Under the pieces are notes generated by a model. The model saw only the letters and a list, made by a program, of their open reading frames with translations, was not told the origin of the DNA and did no database searches. The translations under genes and the position numbers were made by a program. A stretch of DNA of 64,000 nt from Peribacillus loiseleuriae (GTDB lineage Bacteria > Bacillota > Bacilli > Bacillales > DSM-1321). Positions within the stretch are counted from its first letter, which is position 1, and each line of letters begins with the position of its first letter. Positions 8,200-15,781 of this stretch are shown here, one piece after another. Where the stretch lies: assembly GCF_001183985.1 (NCBI RefSeq), contig NZ_LFZW01000001.1, forward strand, positions 1,581,812-1,645,811, written 5' to 3'.

Positions 8200-9126
8200 T
8201 TGACGCTCTATTTGGATGTTATTTGGTTATTAAATTGGTTTTTTGATTGTCTTTTGCTTTATTGGACTGCGGTTTTGTTAAAGCGGAGAGTTCCTTTCTG
8301 GAGAGTTCTTGCGGGGGGATTCCTTGGTTCTCTTATCATTGTCTTATCTTTTACTTCATATCATGTGTTCGCTGATAGAGTGTTGGTAAAGCTATTATTC
8401 TCTATCTTTATGATTTTAACGGTTTATGGTTTTGGCAGGTTCAAAGTTTTCGTGAAAAATTTGGCGACGTTATATTTCGTTACTTTCTTGTCTGGCGGTA
8501 TTTTGCTCGGTCTCCATTATTTATTTGAATACAACGTTTTATCAGGACAGAACACCATGTATAAAGGGATTAATCAATTCGGAGACCCAGTCAGTTGGAT
8601 ATTTGTTATTATTGGCTTCCCACTGGCATGGCAATTCTCAAGAAGGACTTTAGAATCGATAGAAATGACAAAAATTAACCATCAACAACTGGTTAAAGTT
8701 ACGGTGAAAATTGATGATTTCATTTGTTCGGTAGAAGGTTTTATTGATAGTGGAAATCATCTGTATGATCCAATTTCGCAATCTCCAGTCATGATTTTGT
8801 CACTAAATGGCCGAGAAAATACGATCCCGAAAGATATGGTAGCACTTTTTGAAAATCCAGATATTCTACTTAATGACGTGGGTAGCACTCATTATACGTG
8901 GACGGAGCGATTACGAATTATTCCGAGTAAAGTTGTTGGTAATGACCACCAGTTGTTGACTGCAATTAAATCAGATTGGATTGAAATTATTCAAAATAAA
9001 GATATTTTTCGAGTGAAAACTGGACTAGTCTCTTTTACCTTCCAAAAGTTATCTGCGGATGGGAAATTTGAATGTATTGTCCATCCGAAAATGGTAACAG
9101 GAATTCCGGTTCGAGCTGTTTCATGA
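8200..9126 (+). CDS. spoIIGA: Sporulation sigma-E factor processing peptidase
   Basis: SpoIIGA is the membrane aspartic protease that cleaves pro-SigE in the mother cell after a signal from the forespore protein SpoIIR. The N-terminal half holds five predicted membrane segments (about residues 5-25, 32-50, 58-75, 83-105 and 130-150). The C-terminal cytoplasmic half carries the catalytic Asp in GFIDSGN (about residue 183), and the conserved end reads IVHPKMVTGIPVRAVS. The start is TTG, with GGGTGGTGA upstream. It is 308 residues, normal length, and is followed at 54 bp by sigE, its substrate. Confidence 0.95.
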   Translation: MTLYLDVIWLLNWFFDCLLLYWTAVLLKRRVPFWRVLAGGFLGSLIIVLSFTSYHVFADRVLVKLLFSIFMILTVYGFGRFKVFVKNLATLYFVTFLSGGILLGLHYLFEYNVLSGQNTMYKGINQFGDPVSWIFVIIGFPLAWQFSRRTLESIEMTKINHQQLVKVTVKIDDFICSVEGFIDSGNHLYDPISQSPVMILSLNGRENTIPKDMVALFENPDILLNDVGSTHYTWTERLRIIPSKVVGNDHQLLTAIKSDWIEIIQNKDIFRVKTGLVSFTFQKLSADGKFECIVHPKMVTGIPVRAVS

Positions 9127-9180
9127 GAAGGGATATATAAAACATACTCAAATTTGTAGAAAATAGAAGGGAGAATTCAG

Positions 9181-9900
9181 TTGAAAAAAACTATTCTGCG
9201 TCTCACTTATTATTGGTATAAACTATTGTTCAAGCTTGGGTTGAAAACAGATGAAATTTTCTACATTGGAGGGAGTGAGGCCTTGCCGCCTCCGCTCTCC
9301 AAAGAAGAAGAGGAAGTTTTAATTAATAAATTACCAAAAGGTGACGAAACAGCGCGTGCCATACTAATTGAGAGAAACTTACGTCTTGTTGTTTATATTG
9401 CGAGAAAATTTGAGAATACAGGCATTAATATCGAGGATTTAATCAGCATTGGTACAATAGGATTAATCAAAGCTGTTAATACATTTAACCCAGAGAAAAA
9501 AATTAAATTAGCTACATATGCATCCAGATGTATCGAGAATGAAATCCTTATGTATCTGCGGCGAAATAACAAGATTCGTTCTGAGGTGAGCTTTGATGAG
9601 CCACTTAATATCGACTGGGATGGTAATGAATTACTACTTTCTGATGTACTTGGAACAGAGGAAGATATTATTACGAAAGATCTAGAAGCTAATGTAGACC
9701 GGAAATTGTTAACAAAAGCACTCACACAGCTTTCCGATCGAGAAAAACAAATCATGGAACTCCGGTTTGGATTAGCTGGGCAAGAAGAGAAAACGCAAAA
9801 GGATGTAGCGGATATGTTAGGGATTTCCCAATCATATATTTCTAGACTAGAAAAAAGAATTATTAAAAGACTTAGGAAGGAATTTAATAAAATGGTGTAA
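9181..9900 (+). CDS. sigE: RNA polymerase sporulation sigma factor SigE (pro-form)
   Basis: SigE directs early mother-cell transcription. The protein is made inactive with a membrane-binding pro-sequence. The first 27 or so residues here ([20 protein letters not shown] then LKTDEIF) match that pro-peptide, with processing expected near FY-IGG. Region 2 ([40 protein letters not shown]) and region 4 with its helix-turn-helix ([20 protein letters not shown]) are intact. The start is TTG with GGGAG upstream. It is 239 residues long. It is co-transcribed with its protease gene spoIIGA. Confidence 0.97.
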   Translation: MKKTILRLTYYWYKLLFKLGLKTDEIFYIGGSEALPPPLSKEEEEVLINKLPKGDETARAILIERNLRLVVYIARKFENTGINIEDLISIGTIGLIKAVNTFNPEKKIKLATYASRCIENEILMYLRRNNKIRSEVSFDEPLNIDWDGNELLLSDVLGTEEDIITKDLEANVDRKLLTKALTQLSDREKQIMELRFGLAGQEEKTQKDVADMLGISQSYISRLEKRIIKRLRKEFNKMV

Positions 9901-9974
9901 AAAAAATTTCTAAATGCAAGTAGCTGTTTGCAATGGTTTGATCTTAGTCGGTGTTTTTTACGTTCCTCCACTGT

Positions 9975-10004
9975 GCATATTTTTTCGACTCCGGGAGATA
10001 CTTA
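9975..10004 (+). promoter_or_regulatory. SigF/SigG-type promoter of sigG
   Basis: GCATA (9975-9979) and ATACTTA (9998-10004, preceded by GGAG) are 18 nt apart, matching the forespore pattern GYATA and GGNNANAnT. It lies 36 nt before the TTG start of sigG and outside the sigE gene. B. subtilis sigG is activated by SigF and then SigG from such a site, so the match fits the known circuit. Confidence 0.7.
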
Positions 10005-10040
10005 TTTTTGAAAGGCAGCTCCTGTGAGGAGGGAAAAATT

Positions 10041-10820
10041 TTGTCTCGTAACAAAGTTGAGATTTGCGGTGTTGATACATCAAAACTACCGGTATTAAAA
10101 AATGAAGAAATGCGAATACTCTTTAAAGAAATGCAAGGTGGCGATACAACAGCGAGAGAAAAACTGGTAAACGGGAATCTTAGGCTCGTGTTGAGCGTAA
10201 TTCAACGCTTCAATAACCGGGGTGAATTTGTGGATGATCTATTTCAGGTAGGCTGCATTGGTTTAATGAAATCGATTGATAATTTCGATTTAGGTCAAAA
10301 TGTTAAATTTTCGACATATGCTGTTCCGATGATCATCGGAGAGATTAGAAGATATTTACGGGATAATAATCCAATCAGGGTTTCCCGTTCGCTAAGAGAT
10401 ATCGCCTATAAAGCTTTGCAGGTAAAAGAAAAACTGATGAGTCGAACATTGCGTGAACCAACGGCTGAAGAAATTGCCAAGGAATTAGATGTATCCCACG
10501 AAGAAATCGTCTTTGCGCTTGACGCAATTCAGGATCCAGTATCATTATTCGAGCCAATTTATAATGATGGTGGTGATCCGATCTACGTATTAGACCAATT
10601 AAGTGATGAAAAAAATAAAGACAGTCAATGGATTGATGAAATTGCGTTGAATGAAGGAATGCGTCGTCTGAATGATCGTGAGAAGATGATCCTCCGAAAG
10701 CGATTTTTTCAAGGGAAAACACAAATGGAAGTTGCTGATGAAATTGGCATCTCGCAAGCACAAGTTTCAAGACTTGAGAAAGCAGCAATTCGACAAATGA
10801 ATAAGAATATCCAACAATAA
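10041..10820 (+). CDS. sigG: RNA polymerase sporulation sigma factor SigG
   Basis: SigG drives late forespore transcription after engulfment. The 259-residue product begins with the conserved SRNKVEICGVDTSKLPVL segment, followed by region 2 (RLVLSVIQRFNNRGEFVDDL, VGCIGLMKSID, KFSTYAVPMIIGEIRRYLRD), region 3 and region 4 (EVADEIGISQAQVSRLEKAA). The frame is open back to 9951, but GAGGAGGG at 10026-10033 and near identity with the family N-terminus fix the TTG at 10041. The upstream segment contains the promoter, so a longer product is excluded. A terminator follows. Confidence 0.96.
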   Translation: MSRNKVEICGVDTSKLPVLKNEEMRILFKEMQGGDTTAREKLVNGNLRLVLSVIQRFNNRGEFVDDLFQVGCIGLMKSIDNFDLGQNVKFSTYAVPMIIGEIRRYLRDNNPIRVSRSLRDIAYKALQVKEKLMSRTLREPTAEEIAKELDVSHEEIVFALDAIQDPVSLFEPIYNDGGDPIYVLDQLSDEKNKDSQWIDEIALNEGMRRLNDREKMILRKRFFQGKTQMEVADEIGISQAQVSRLEKAAIRQMNKNIQQ

Positions 10821-10844
10821 AAATTGTTGTTTGGACAGTAACCG

Positions 10845-10886
10845 ACTCCATATCTTGGCGTATGTCAAGAATATGGAGTTTTTTTA
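10845..10886 (+). terminator. Terminator after sigG
   Basis: ACTCCATAT pairs with ATATGGAGT, with an inner TTG/CAA, and seven T follow. This is a classic intrinsic terminator 25 bp after sigG. Confidence 0.85.
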
Positions 10887-11222
10887 TGTATTAGGCTATG
10901 TATTAAAAACTGTAATAAGAAAGTTTTAGAAACAAGTACATGTGGCTTCTTTTTAAACATATACATAGAATTAAGAAATAACATGGAATTAAAACTCCAC
11001 GATTTAGTTTGAAGAAAGGCTTGATAAAACTGGGAAACTACCTCAAATAAAGTGGTGGAGCTGAACCGCGATTTTATATAAGTTTACTCAAATTCTAGTT
11101 TAACTTGCTATTTAATTGGTGTTGCTGTTTAAATCAACGAAGCTTTGTCCCCTTTTCCTTCATGCAAAATTATTACCGCCACATTAGACATTGAAACTCA
11201 CTTTATTAAACTGATATGTAAT
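10887..11222. other. Gene-free gap between sigG and ylmC
   Basis: About 340 bp of AT-rich sequence carry no credible ORF. B. subtilis has ylmA (an ABC ATPase gene) near here; no trace is visible. CATTGAAACTCACTTTATT near 11189-11207 weakly resembles the right end of the mini-elements found elsewhere in the window, and ACTCCAC/GTGGTGGAG (near 10994 and 11052) could pair. Both are too degenerate to call. Confidence 0.4.
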
Positions 11223-11250
11223 CTTGAATAAAGAAGAGGAGCTGATCAGA

Positions 11251-11511
11251 TTGGTCAGAATATCTGAATTTCAAATAAAAGATATTGTCAATATTGGAGA
11301 TGGGAAAAGATTAGGGAATATGGTGGATCTTATTATTAATCCTCAAGCAGGTTCCATTGAAGCGATAATTGTATCGAATGGTAGCCGAATGCTTGGTATT
11401 TTTGGAAAAGACGAGGAGATTATCATTCCATGGAAAAAGATAAAAAAAGTCGGTGAGGATGTTATTCTAGTTGAGCATTCATTTGCATTTAAAGAAAACC
11501 TTGATGATTAG
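11251..11511 (+). CDS. ylmC: YlmC/YmxH family PRC-barrel protein
   Basis: This is a small PRC-barrel-like protein of the YlmC/YmxH family, common in spore formers and of unknown function. The 86-residue product has the conserved GKRLGNMVDLIINPQAGSIEAIIV and IIIPWKKIKKVGEDVILV blocks. The frame is open from 11224, but AGAGGAG at 11235-11241 is 9 bases before the TTG at 11251, and relatives start at the matching RISEFQIKD segment. It stands in front of ylmD as in B. subtilis. Confidence 0.85.
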   Translation: MVRISEFQIKDIVNIGDGKRLGNMVDLIINPQAGSIEAIIVSNGSRMLGIFGKDEEIIIPWKKIKKVGEDVILVEHSFAFKENLDD

Positions 11512-11585
11512 CAAGTAATTCTGCTTTTCATAGTGAAAATAAAGGGGAATGTGATACACTAAATAAAAAACAAGAGGTAAGGATT

Positions 11586-12407
11586 ATGACAGAACCATTT
11601 TTATTGCGTGAAGAAGAGTTTTATTGTCTCGAAAGCTGGATGAATAAGTTTCCAGGGCTAACAGCAGGGTTCACTACAAAAAATGGTGGAGTCAGCAAGG
11701 CACCCTATGCTTCGTTGAATATTGGCTTTCATGTGGGCGATAACACGGAGGATGTTGTCGCAAATCGCCGTCTGTTAGCTGAAAAGCTTTCTTTCTCTTT
11801 AAAAGATTGGGTTTGCGCCGAACAGACGCACGAGACAAAAGTTGTGAAAGTTTTGCCGTCTGACTGTGGGAAGGGTGCGAAGGATTATCCTTCCAGTCTC
11901 AAAGCAACGGATGGACTTTTTACAACAGAGAAACAAATTCTCCTCACTCTTTGTTATGCGGACTGCGTGCCCGTTTATTTTATTGCACCAAAGCATAGAA
12001 TGGTGGGGATAGCTCATGCAGGTTGGAGGGGAACAGTCGGAGGGATTGCATCTTCTATGATTGAGTCATGGAATCAAGTGGGTATCCCATCAGCAGATAT
12101 TCATGCAGCAATCGGTCCATCCATTTGTGGCGATTGTTATGTTGTCGATGATAAAGTTGTCAAGTTTGTGCAAAAATTGCTGGAAGATTATGACGAAAAG
12201 CCATATACTTTAATTAGCGAAGGACAATATAAGCTAAATCTGAAACAGGTCAATACTGAAATTCTAGTAAAGGCCGGTGTTCCTCGAGAACAAATTGAAA
12301 TTTCAACACTATGTACCAGTTGTGAAAACGGGACGTTTTTTTCTCATCGGCGTGATCAAGGAAAAACGGGACGTCTTATGAGTTTCATTGGCTGGAAGGA
12401 GGAATAA
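11586..12407 (+). CDS. ylmD: YlmD/YfiH (PgeF, LACC1) family multi-copper-type purine nucleoside enzyme
   Basis: YfiH/LACC1 family proteins have been reported to act on purine nucleosides (phosphorolysis and deamination) or, as PgeF in E. coli, to remove misincorporated L-Ser from murein precursors. The active site uses a His/Cys metal cluster. Here the conserved residues are in CYADCVPV (about residues 121-128), HAGWRGTVGG (about 143-152) and SICGDCYVV (about 179-187), with the C-terminal FFSHRRD motif. The length of 273 is normal. The substrate in this organism is not shown. AGAGGTAAGG precedes the ATG, and ylmE follows at 8 bp. Confidence 0.88.
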   Translation: MTEPFLLREEEFYCLESWMNKFPGLTAGFTTKNGGVSKAPYASLNIGFHVGDNTEDVVANRRLLAEKLSFSLKDWVCAEQTHETKVVKVLPSDCGKGAKDYPSSLKATDGLFTTEKQILLTLCYADCVPVYFIAPKHRMVGIAHAGWRGTVGGIASSMIESWNQVGIPSADIHAAIGPSICGDCYVVDDKVVKFVQKLLEDYDEKPYTLISEGQYKLNLKQVNTEILVKAGVPREQIEISTLCTSCENGTFFSHRRDQGKTGRLMSFIGWKEE

Positions 12408-12415
12408 AAGGAACA

Positions 12416-13093
12416 TTGAGAGTAGCAGATAATAAAACGATCATTGACGAAAAAATAAATGCTGCGTGTCAGAAAAGCGGCAGAAACCGTAATGAAATTA
12501 CGATAGTAGCTGTGACAAAATACGTTTCAGTGGAGCGTGCTACAGAAGCATTTGAAGCTGGGCTTTATCATCTCGGTGAAAATCGAGATGAAGGGCTTTT
12601 AAATAAATATACTGTATTAGGGGACAAGCCAATCTGGCATTATATTGGTAGCCTGCAAACTAGAAAGGTCAAAAATATCATTGATAAAGTGGAATATATT
12701 CATTCCCTTGATCGGATTTCATTGGCTGAAGAAATTGAGAAACGGGCGACTAAGCCTATAAAATGTCTAGTGCAGGTAAATGTTTCGGGTGAGGAATCTA
12801 AACAGGGAATAACTCCTTTAGAGACATTATCGTTTATTCGTAATCTAGACTCCTTTTCAAACATTCAAATCGCTGGTTTAATGACGATGGCTCCTCTTAC
12901 GGAAGATGAAAATAAACTTCGGGCTTGCTTTAAAAAATTGAAGGAGCTACAAAAAGAAGTTCAAGCGGCCAACATGACACATGCACCATGTATGGAATTA
13001 TCAATGGGAATGTCGAATGATTATACTATTGCCATTGAAGAAGGTGCAACGATGATTCGCATAGGAACTGCATTAGTCGGTGGGGAATCCTAA
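12416..13093 (+). CDS. ylmE: YggS/PLPBP family pyridoxal phosphate homeostasis protein
   Basis: This single-domain PLP-binding TIM-barrel protein controls vitamin B6 and amino-acid balance and has no known catalytic turnover. The PLP lysine lies in VAVTKYVS (about residue 36). HYIGSLQTRK, GLMTMAPL and the phosphate-binding ELSMGMSNDY and IRIGTALVG motifs are all present. The start is TTG, preceded by AAGGAGGA at 12396-12403. The 225-residue length is usual. It lies in the ylm-sepF cluster, 15 bp from sepF, which is why this family was long suspected of a link to division. Confidence 0.93.
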   Translation: MRVADNKTIIDEKINAACQKSGRNRNEITIVAVTKYVSVERATEAFEAGLYHLGENRDEGLLNKYTVLGDKPIWHYIGSLQTRKVKNIIDKVEYIHSLDRISLAEEIEKRATKPIKCLVQVNVSGEESKQGITPLETLSFIRNLDSFSNIQIAGLMTMAPLTEDENKLRACFKKLKELQKEVQAANMTHAPCMELSMGMSNDYTIAIEEGATMIRIGTALVGGES

Positions 13094-13108
13094 GGAGGTA
13101 CACGATTC

Positions 13109-13564
13109 ATGTCATTCGTATCAAAATTTAAATCATATTTCGCATTAGATGATGAATATGAATACAGAGAAGAATTGATCGAGGAAGAGGTGAAAGAAAC
13201 GAAGCCAATGAAATCATCGAAAAGCTCACAATCCTCCCAGAATGAAAATAAGAATGTAGTAAGTTTGCAAAGTGTTCAAAAATCTTCTAAAGTAGTATTA
13301 TTAGAACCGCGTGCATATGCAGAAGCACAAGACGTAGCAGATCATTTAAAAAATCGTCGTGCAGTTGTCGTAAACCTGCAACGAATACAGCATGATCAAG
13401 CTAAACGTATTGTCGATTTTCTAAGCGGGACGGTATATGCTATCAGTGGTGACATACAAAAAATTGGTACAGATATATTCTTATGTACTCCGGATAATGT
13501 GGATGTTTCCGGAAATATTGCCGGGTTCGCTTTGGACGAGGAGTACGAAGAAGCGAGGTGGTAA
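13109..13564 (+). CDS. sepF: Cell division protein SepF
   Basis: SepF forms rings that bundle FtsZ filaments and anchors them to the membrane. The 151-residue product has an N-terminal amphipathic membrane helix ([16 protein letters not shown]), an acidic and serine-rich linker (about 20-55) and the C-terminal SepF fold ([51 protein letters not shown]). The AAGGAGG site is well placed. It is a functional partner of ftsA and ftsZ upstream. Confidence 0.96.
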   Translation: MSFVSKFKSYFALDDEYEYREELIEEEVKETKPMKSSKSSQSSQNENKNVVSLQSVQKSSKVVLLEPRAYAEAQDVADHLKNRRAVVVNLQRIQHDQAKRIVDFLSGTVYAISGDIQKIGTDIFLCTPDNVDVSGNIAGFALDEEYEEARW

Positions 13565-13570
13565 AGAGAA

Positions 13571-13831
13571 ATGACAATGTTAGTTGGGATTATTTTAACT
13601 TTGATTAAATTTTATTCATATGCACTAGTTGCCTATATTTTAATGTCTTGGTTTCCAAATGCTAGGGAAACATCAATTGGGCGATTTTTAGCTAGAATAA
13701 CTGAGCCTTATTTAGAACCGTTTAGAAAATTTGTGCCTCCTTTAGGAATGATAGACTTTTCACCAATTGTTGCGATTCTTGCTTTGCAATTTGCTGGTTA
13801 TGGCATCGCTCAGATTTTATCATGGATTTAA
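13571..13831 (+). CDS. ylmG: YggT family membrane protein YlmG
   Basis: This 86-residue YggT family protein has two membrane helices (about residues 4-24 and 62-82) joined by the conserved [20 protein letters not shown] and PFRKFVPP loop. The family is linked to membrane or nucleoid organisation, but the molecular function is not established. It sits 6 bp after sepF, which suggests co-translation. Confidence 0.9.
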   Translation: MTMLVGIILTLIKFYSYALVAYILMSWFPNARETSIGRFLARITEPYLEPFRKFVPPLGMIDFSPIVAILALQFAGYGIAQILSWI

Positions 13832-13858
13832 AGCATTTTTTTTAGGGAGAATGATTTC

Positions 13859-14632
13859 ATGAATATTTACCAGCATTTCAGACCGGAAGAAAAAGAGTTT
13901 ATTGATCATGCACTTGGTTGGATAGAGGCAGTAAAGCAGAACTATTCTCCCAGATTAACTGATTTTCTTAATCCGCGTGAACAACAAATCTTACTTGCTT
14001 TGGTTGGAAATGAAGCTGCCGCTTTGCTGCAATTTTTTGGAGGTAGTGAAGCGGTAGAACGTAAGCGTGCCCTCATTTATCCCGATTATTATTTACCAGA
14101 GGAAGCAGATTATCAATTGACTTTATACGAAATATCGTATCCAAAGAAATTTATTTCATTGGAGCATAGGCATGTCCTAGGGACACTCATGTCGCTTGGT
14201 TTGAAACGTGAAAAATTTGGTGACATTTTAGTAGATGGTCAGAATATTCAATTTATCGCAGCGTCGGAAATTGAGGATTATCTTACTGCAAACTTAGAAA
14301 AGATGGGTAAAGCCTCTGTTTCCATTAAAAGACTTTCTTTAACAGAAATTATTGTAAAGCAAGAGAACTGGGAGGAGCAGAGTTATACCGTATCATCACT
14401 TAGACTTGATGTCCTACTTGCAGCCTTTACTAATCTTTCAAGACAAAAAGCCCAGACCTTACTAGCAGCTGGCAAGATAAAGGTCAATTTCAAAAGTACT
14501 GAACAGGGTTCAATGGAATGCCGTGAAGGTGACACTTTATCTGTGAGAGGATTTGGTAGAGCCAAGATTTTGTCGATAGATGGTAAAACGAAAAAAGAGA
14601 AATGGCGAATTAGTATCGGTAGGAAAAAATAA
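13859..14632 (+). CDS. ylmH: S4-domain RNA-binding protein YlmH
   Basis: YlmH is an S4-type RNA-binding protein. Recent work in B. subtilis places it on stalled 50S subunits with peptidyl-tRNA, where it can replace RqcP in ribosome-associated quality control. The 257-residue product has an N-terminal domain (about 1-180) and a C-terminal S4 domain (RLDVLLAAFTNLSRQKAQTL, then AAGKIKVNFK). It lies between ylmG and divIVA as in relatives. rqcH, which acts in the same rescue pathway, is also in this window. Confidence 0.92.
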   Translation: MNIYQHFRPEEKEFIDHALGWIEAVKQNYSPRLTDFLNPREQQILLALVGNEAAALLQFFGGSEAVERKRALIYPDYYLPEEADYQLTLYEISYPKKFISLEHRHVLGTLMSLGLKREKFGDILVDGQNIQFIAASEIEDYLTANLEKMGKASVSIKRLSLTEIIVKQENWEEQSYTVSSLRLDVLLAAFTNLSRQKAQTLLAAGKIKVNFKSTEQGSMECREGDTLSVRGFGRAKILSIDGKTKKEKWRISIGRKK

Positions 14633-14704
14633 CGAAGAAATTAGTAGGAAACACGTGAATGTTGTCATGATTTAAGACTTATAGAGAATACGTGGAGGTG
14701 CATC

Positions 14705-15205
14705 ATGCCATTAACCCCGATTGATATACATAATAAGGAGTTCAGTAAAGGCTTCCGTGGATATGATGAAGATGAAGTAAATGAATTTCTTGATCAGATT
14801 ATTAAGGATTATGAGCTGATTCTCCGGGAAAAAAAAGAGCTTGAACAGAGGCTGAATGAAGTAGACGATCGTCTTGGCCACTTTAATAATATCGAGGGAA
14901 CCCTGAATAAATCGATCATCATTGCTCAAGAGGCTGCAGAAGAAGTAAAACGTAACGCCCAAAAAGAAGCAAAGTTGATTATTAAAGAAGCTGAGAAGAA
15001 TGCAGATCGGATTGTTAATGATTCATTAAGCAAAGCAAGAAAACTTGCTCTGGAAATTGAAGATTTGAAAAAACAATCCAAAGTATTTAGGACAAGGTTT
15101 AAGATGCTAGTTGAAGCGCAGTTAGATTTGCTAGGTTCAGATGACTGGGACCACCTAATGGAATATGAAGTCGATGCAACAGAATTTGCAGACAAAGATT
15201 CATAA
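14705..15205 (+). CDS. divIVA: Cell pole and septum scaffold DivIVA
   Basis: DivIVA senses negative membrane curvature at septa and poles, recruiting MinJ/MinCD in growth and chromosome-anchoring factors in sporulation. The 166-residue product starts with the membrane-binding MPLTPIDIHNKEFSKGFRGY, continues with the DEDEVNEFLDQII segment, and is a long coiled coil (about 30-135) with an acidic tail. A GTGGAGGTG site precedes the ATG. No terminator is seen between divIVA and the ileS promoter. Confidence 0.96.
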   Translation: MPLTPIDIHNKEFSKGFRGYDEDEVNEFLDQIIKDYELILREKKELEQRLNEVDDRLGHFNNIEGTLNKSIIIAQEAAEEVKRNAQKEAKLIIKEAEKNADRIVNDSLSKARKLALEIEDLKKQSKVFRTRFKMLVEAQLDLLGSDDWDHLMEYEVDATEFADKDS

Positions 15206-15212
15206 TCGCTTC

Positions 15213-15242
15213 TTGACTTTTTGCACTTATTTCGCATATAAT
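15213..15242 (+). promoter_or_regulatory. SigA promoter of ileS T-box transcript
   Basis: TTGACT (15213-15218) and TATAAT (15237-15242) are 18 nt apart, 8 bp after divIVA. It would start the T-box leader near 15249. Confidence 0.8.
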
Positions 15243-15254
15243 TTCTTACAATCA

Positions 15255-15530
15255 ACTTAATATTGATACGAAACGATGATAGGGATAGTAAATGCATTCA
15301 TACACTTATTTAAGCGAACTGGAGATGGTGGAAGTCCGGTATAAGTGAACGTATTGAATATCACCCTGGAGTTCCGAGTCGAACCCGTTAATGGTAGTAA
15401 ACAAGGCGTTACATTCACGTTACGAATGCTTGAGAGGATAAAGAGTGTCTAATACTTTATCTAGCCAGGGTGGTACCGCGGGAAAAAGTCTTCTCGTCCC
15501 TATATTAGGGATGAGAAGACTTTTTTTGTT
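15255..15530 (+). promoter_or_regulatory. T-box riboswitch, isoleucine specific
   Basis: The leader shows stem I with a specifier loop in which GAATATCACC presents the Ile codon ATC (15360-15362). It carries the T-box core AGGGTGGTACCGCG (15467-15480), whose TGGT pairs with the NCCA end of uncharged tRNA. A competing terminator follows at 15483-15527 (AGTCTTCTC/GAGAAGACT plus T-run). Uncharged tRNA-Ile stabilises the antiterminator and allows ileS transcription. Specifier and gene agree. Confidence 0.95.
15483..15528 (+). terminator. Regulated terminator of the ileS T-box
   Basis: AAAGTCTTCTC with inner TCCCTA pairs with TAGGGA and GAGAAGACTTT, followed by a T-run. It is the off-state of the T-box. 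Confidence 0.92.
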
Positions 15531-15594
15531 GCTTAAAAACGATATGGAATTTTTAGTGTAGATGGAGTAGTGAATCTATCTGCATTCAGCAAAA

Positions 15595-15760
15595 CAGCCT
15601 AGCCCTCGTATAGCCTCCAGTTTAGGTAGTCAAAGCCCAGCCTATTTATTTGGAGAATATATTTCGTATCAGAATTATACAGGATGTGCTGACTACAAAG
15701 TTCACCAGAGGACATGGCGGACGGTAGGAGAAGTTCCATAAAAGGCGCTTTAAGCTTTTC
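15595..15760 (+). repeat. Bacillaceae intergenic repeat, degenerate copy 1
   Basis: The segment starts with CAGCCTAGCCCTCG and ends with AAAGGCGCTTTAAGCTTTTC. These resemble the two ends of a widespread Bacillaceae intergenic repeat (CCAGCGCCTAGCCCCTCG at one end, AAGGCGCTT.CGCTTTTC at the other). The interior is poorly conserved. It fills most of the 250-bp gap between the T-box terminator and ileS, so it is transcribed as part of the ileS leader. Confidence 0.4.
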
Positions 15761-15781
15761 TAATAGGATGGAGGAAGAATA

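Noticed and set aside
9951..10040. N-terminal extension of SigG
   Set aside because: It contains the forespore promoter and lacks a ribosome site; the TTG at 10041 matches the family start.
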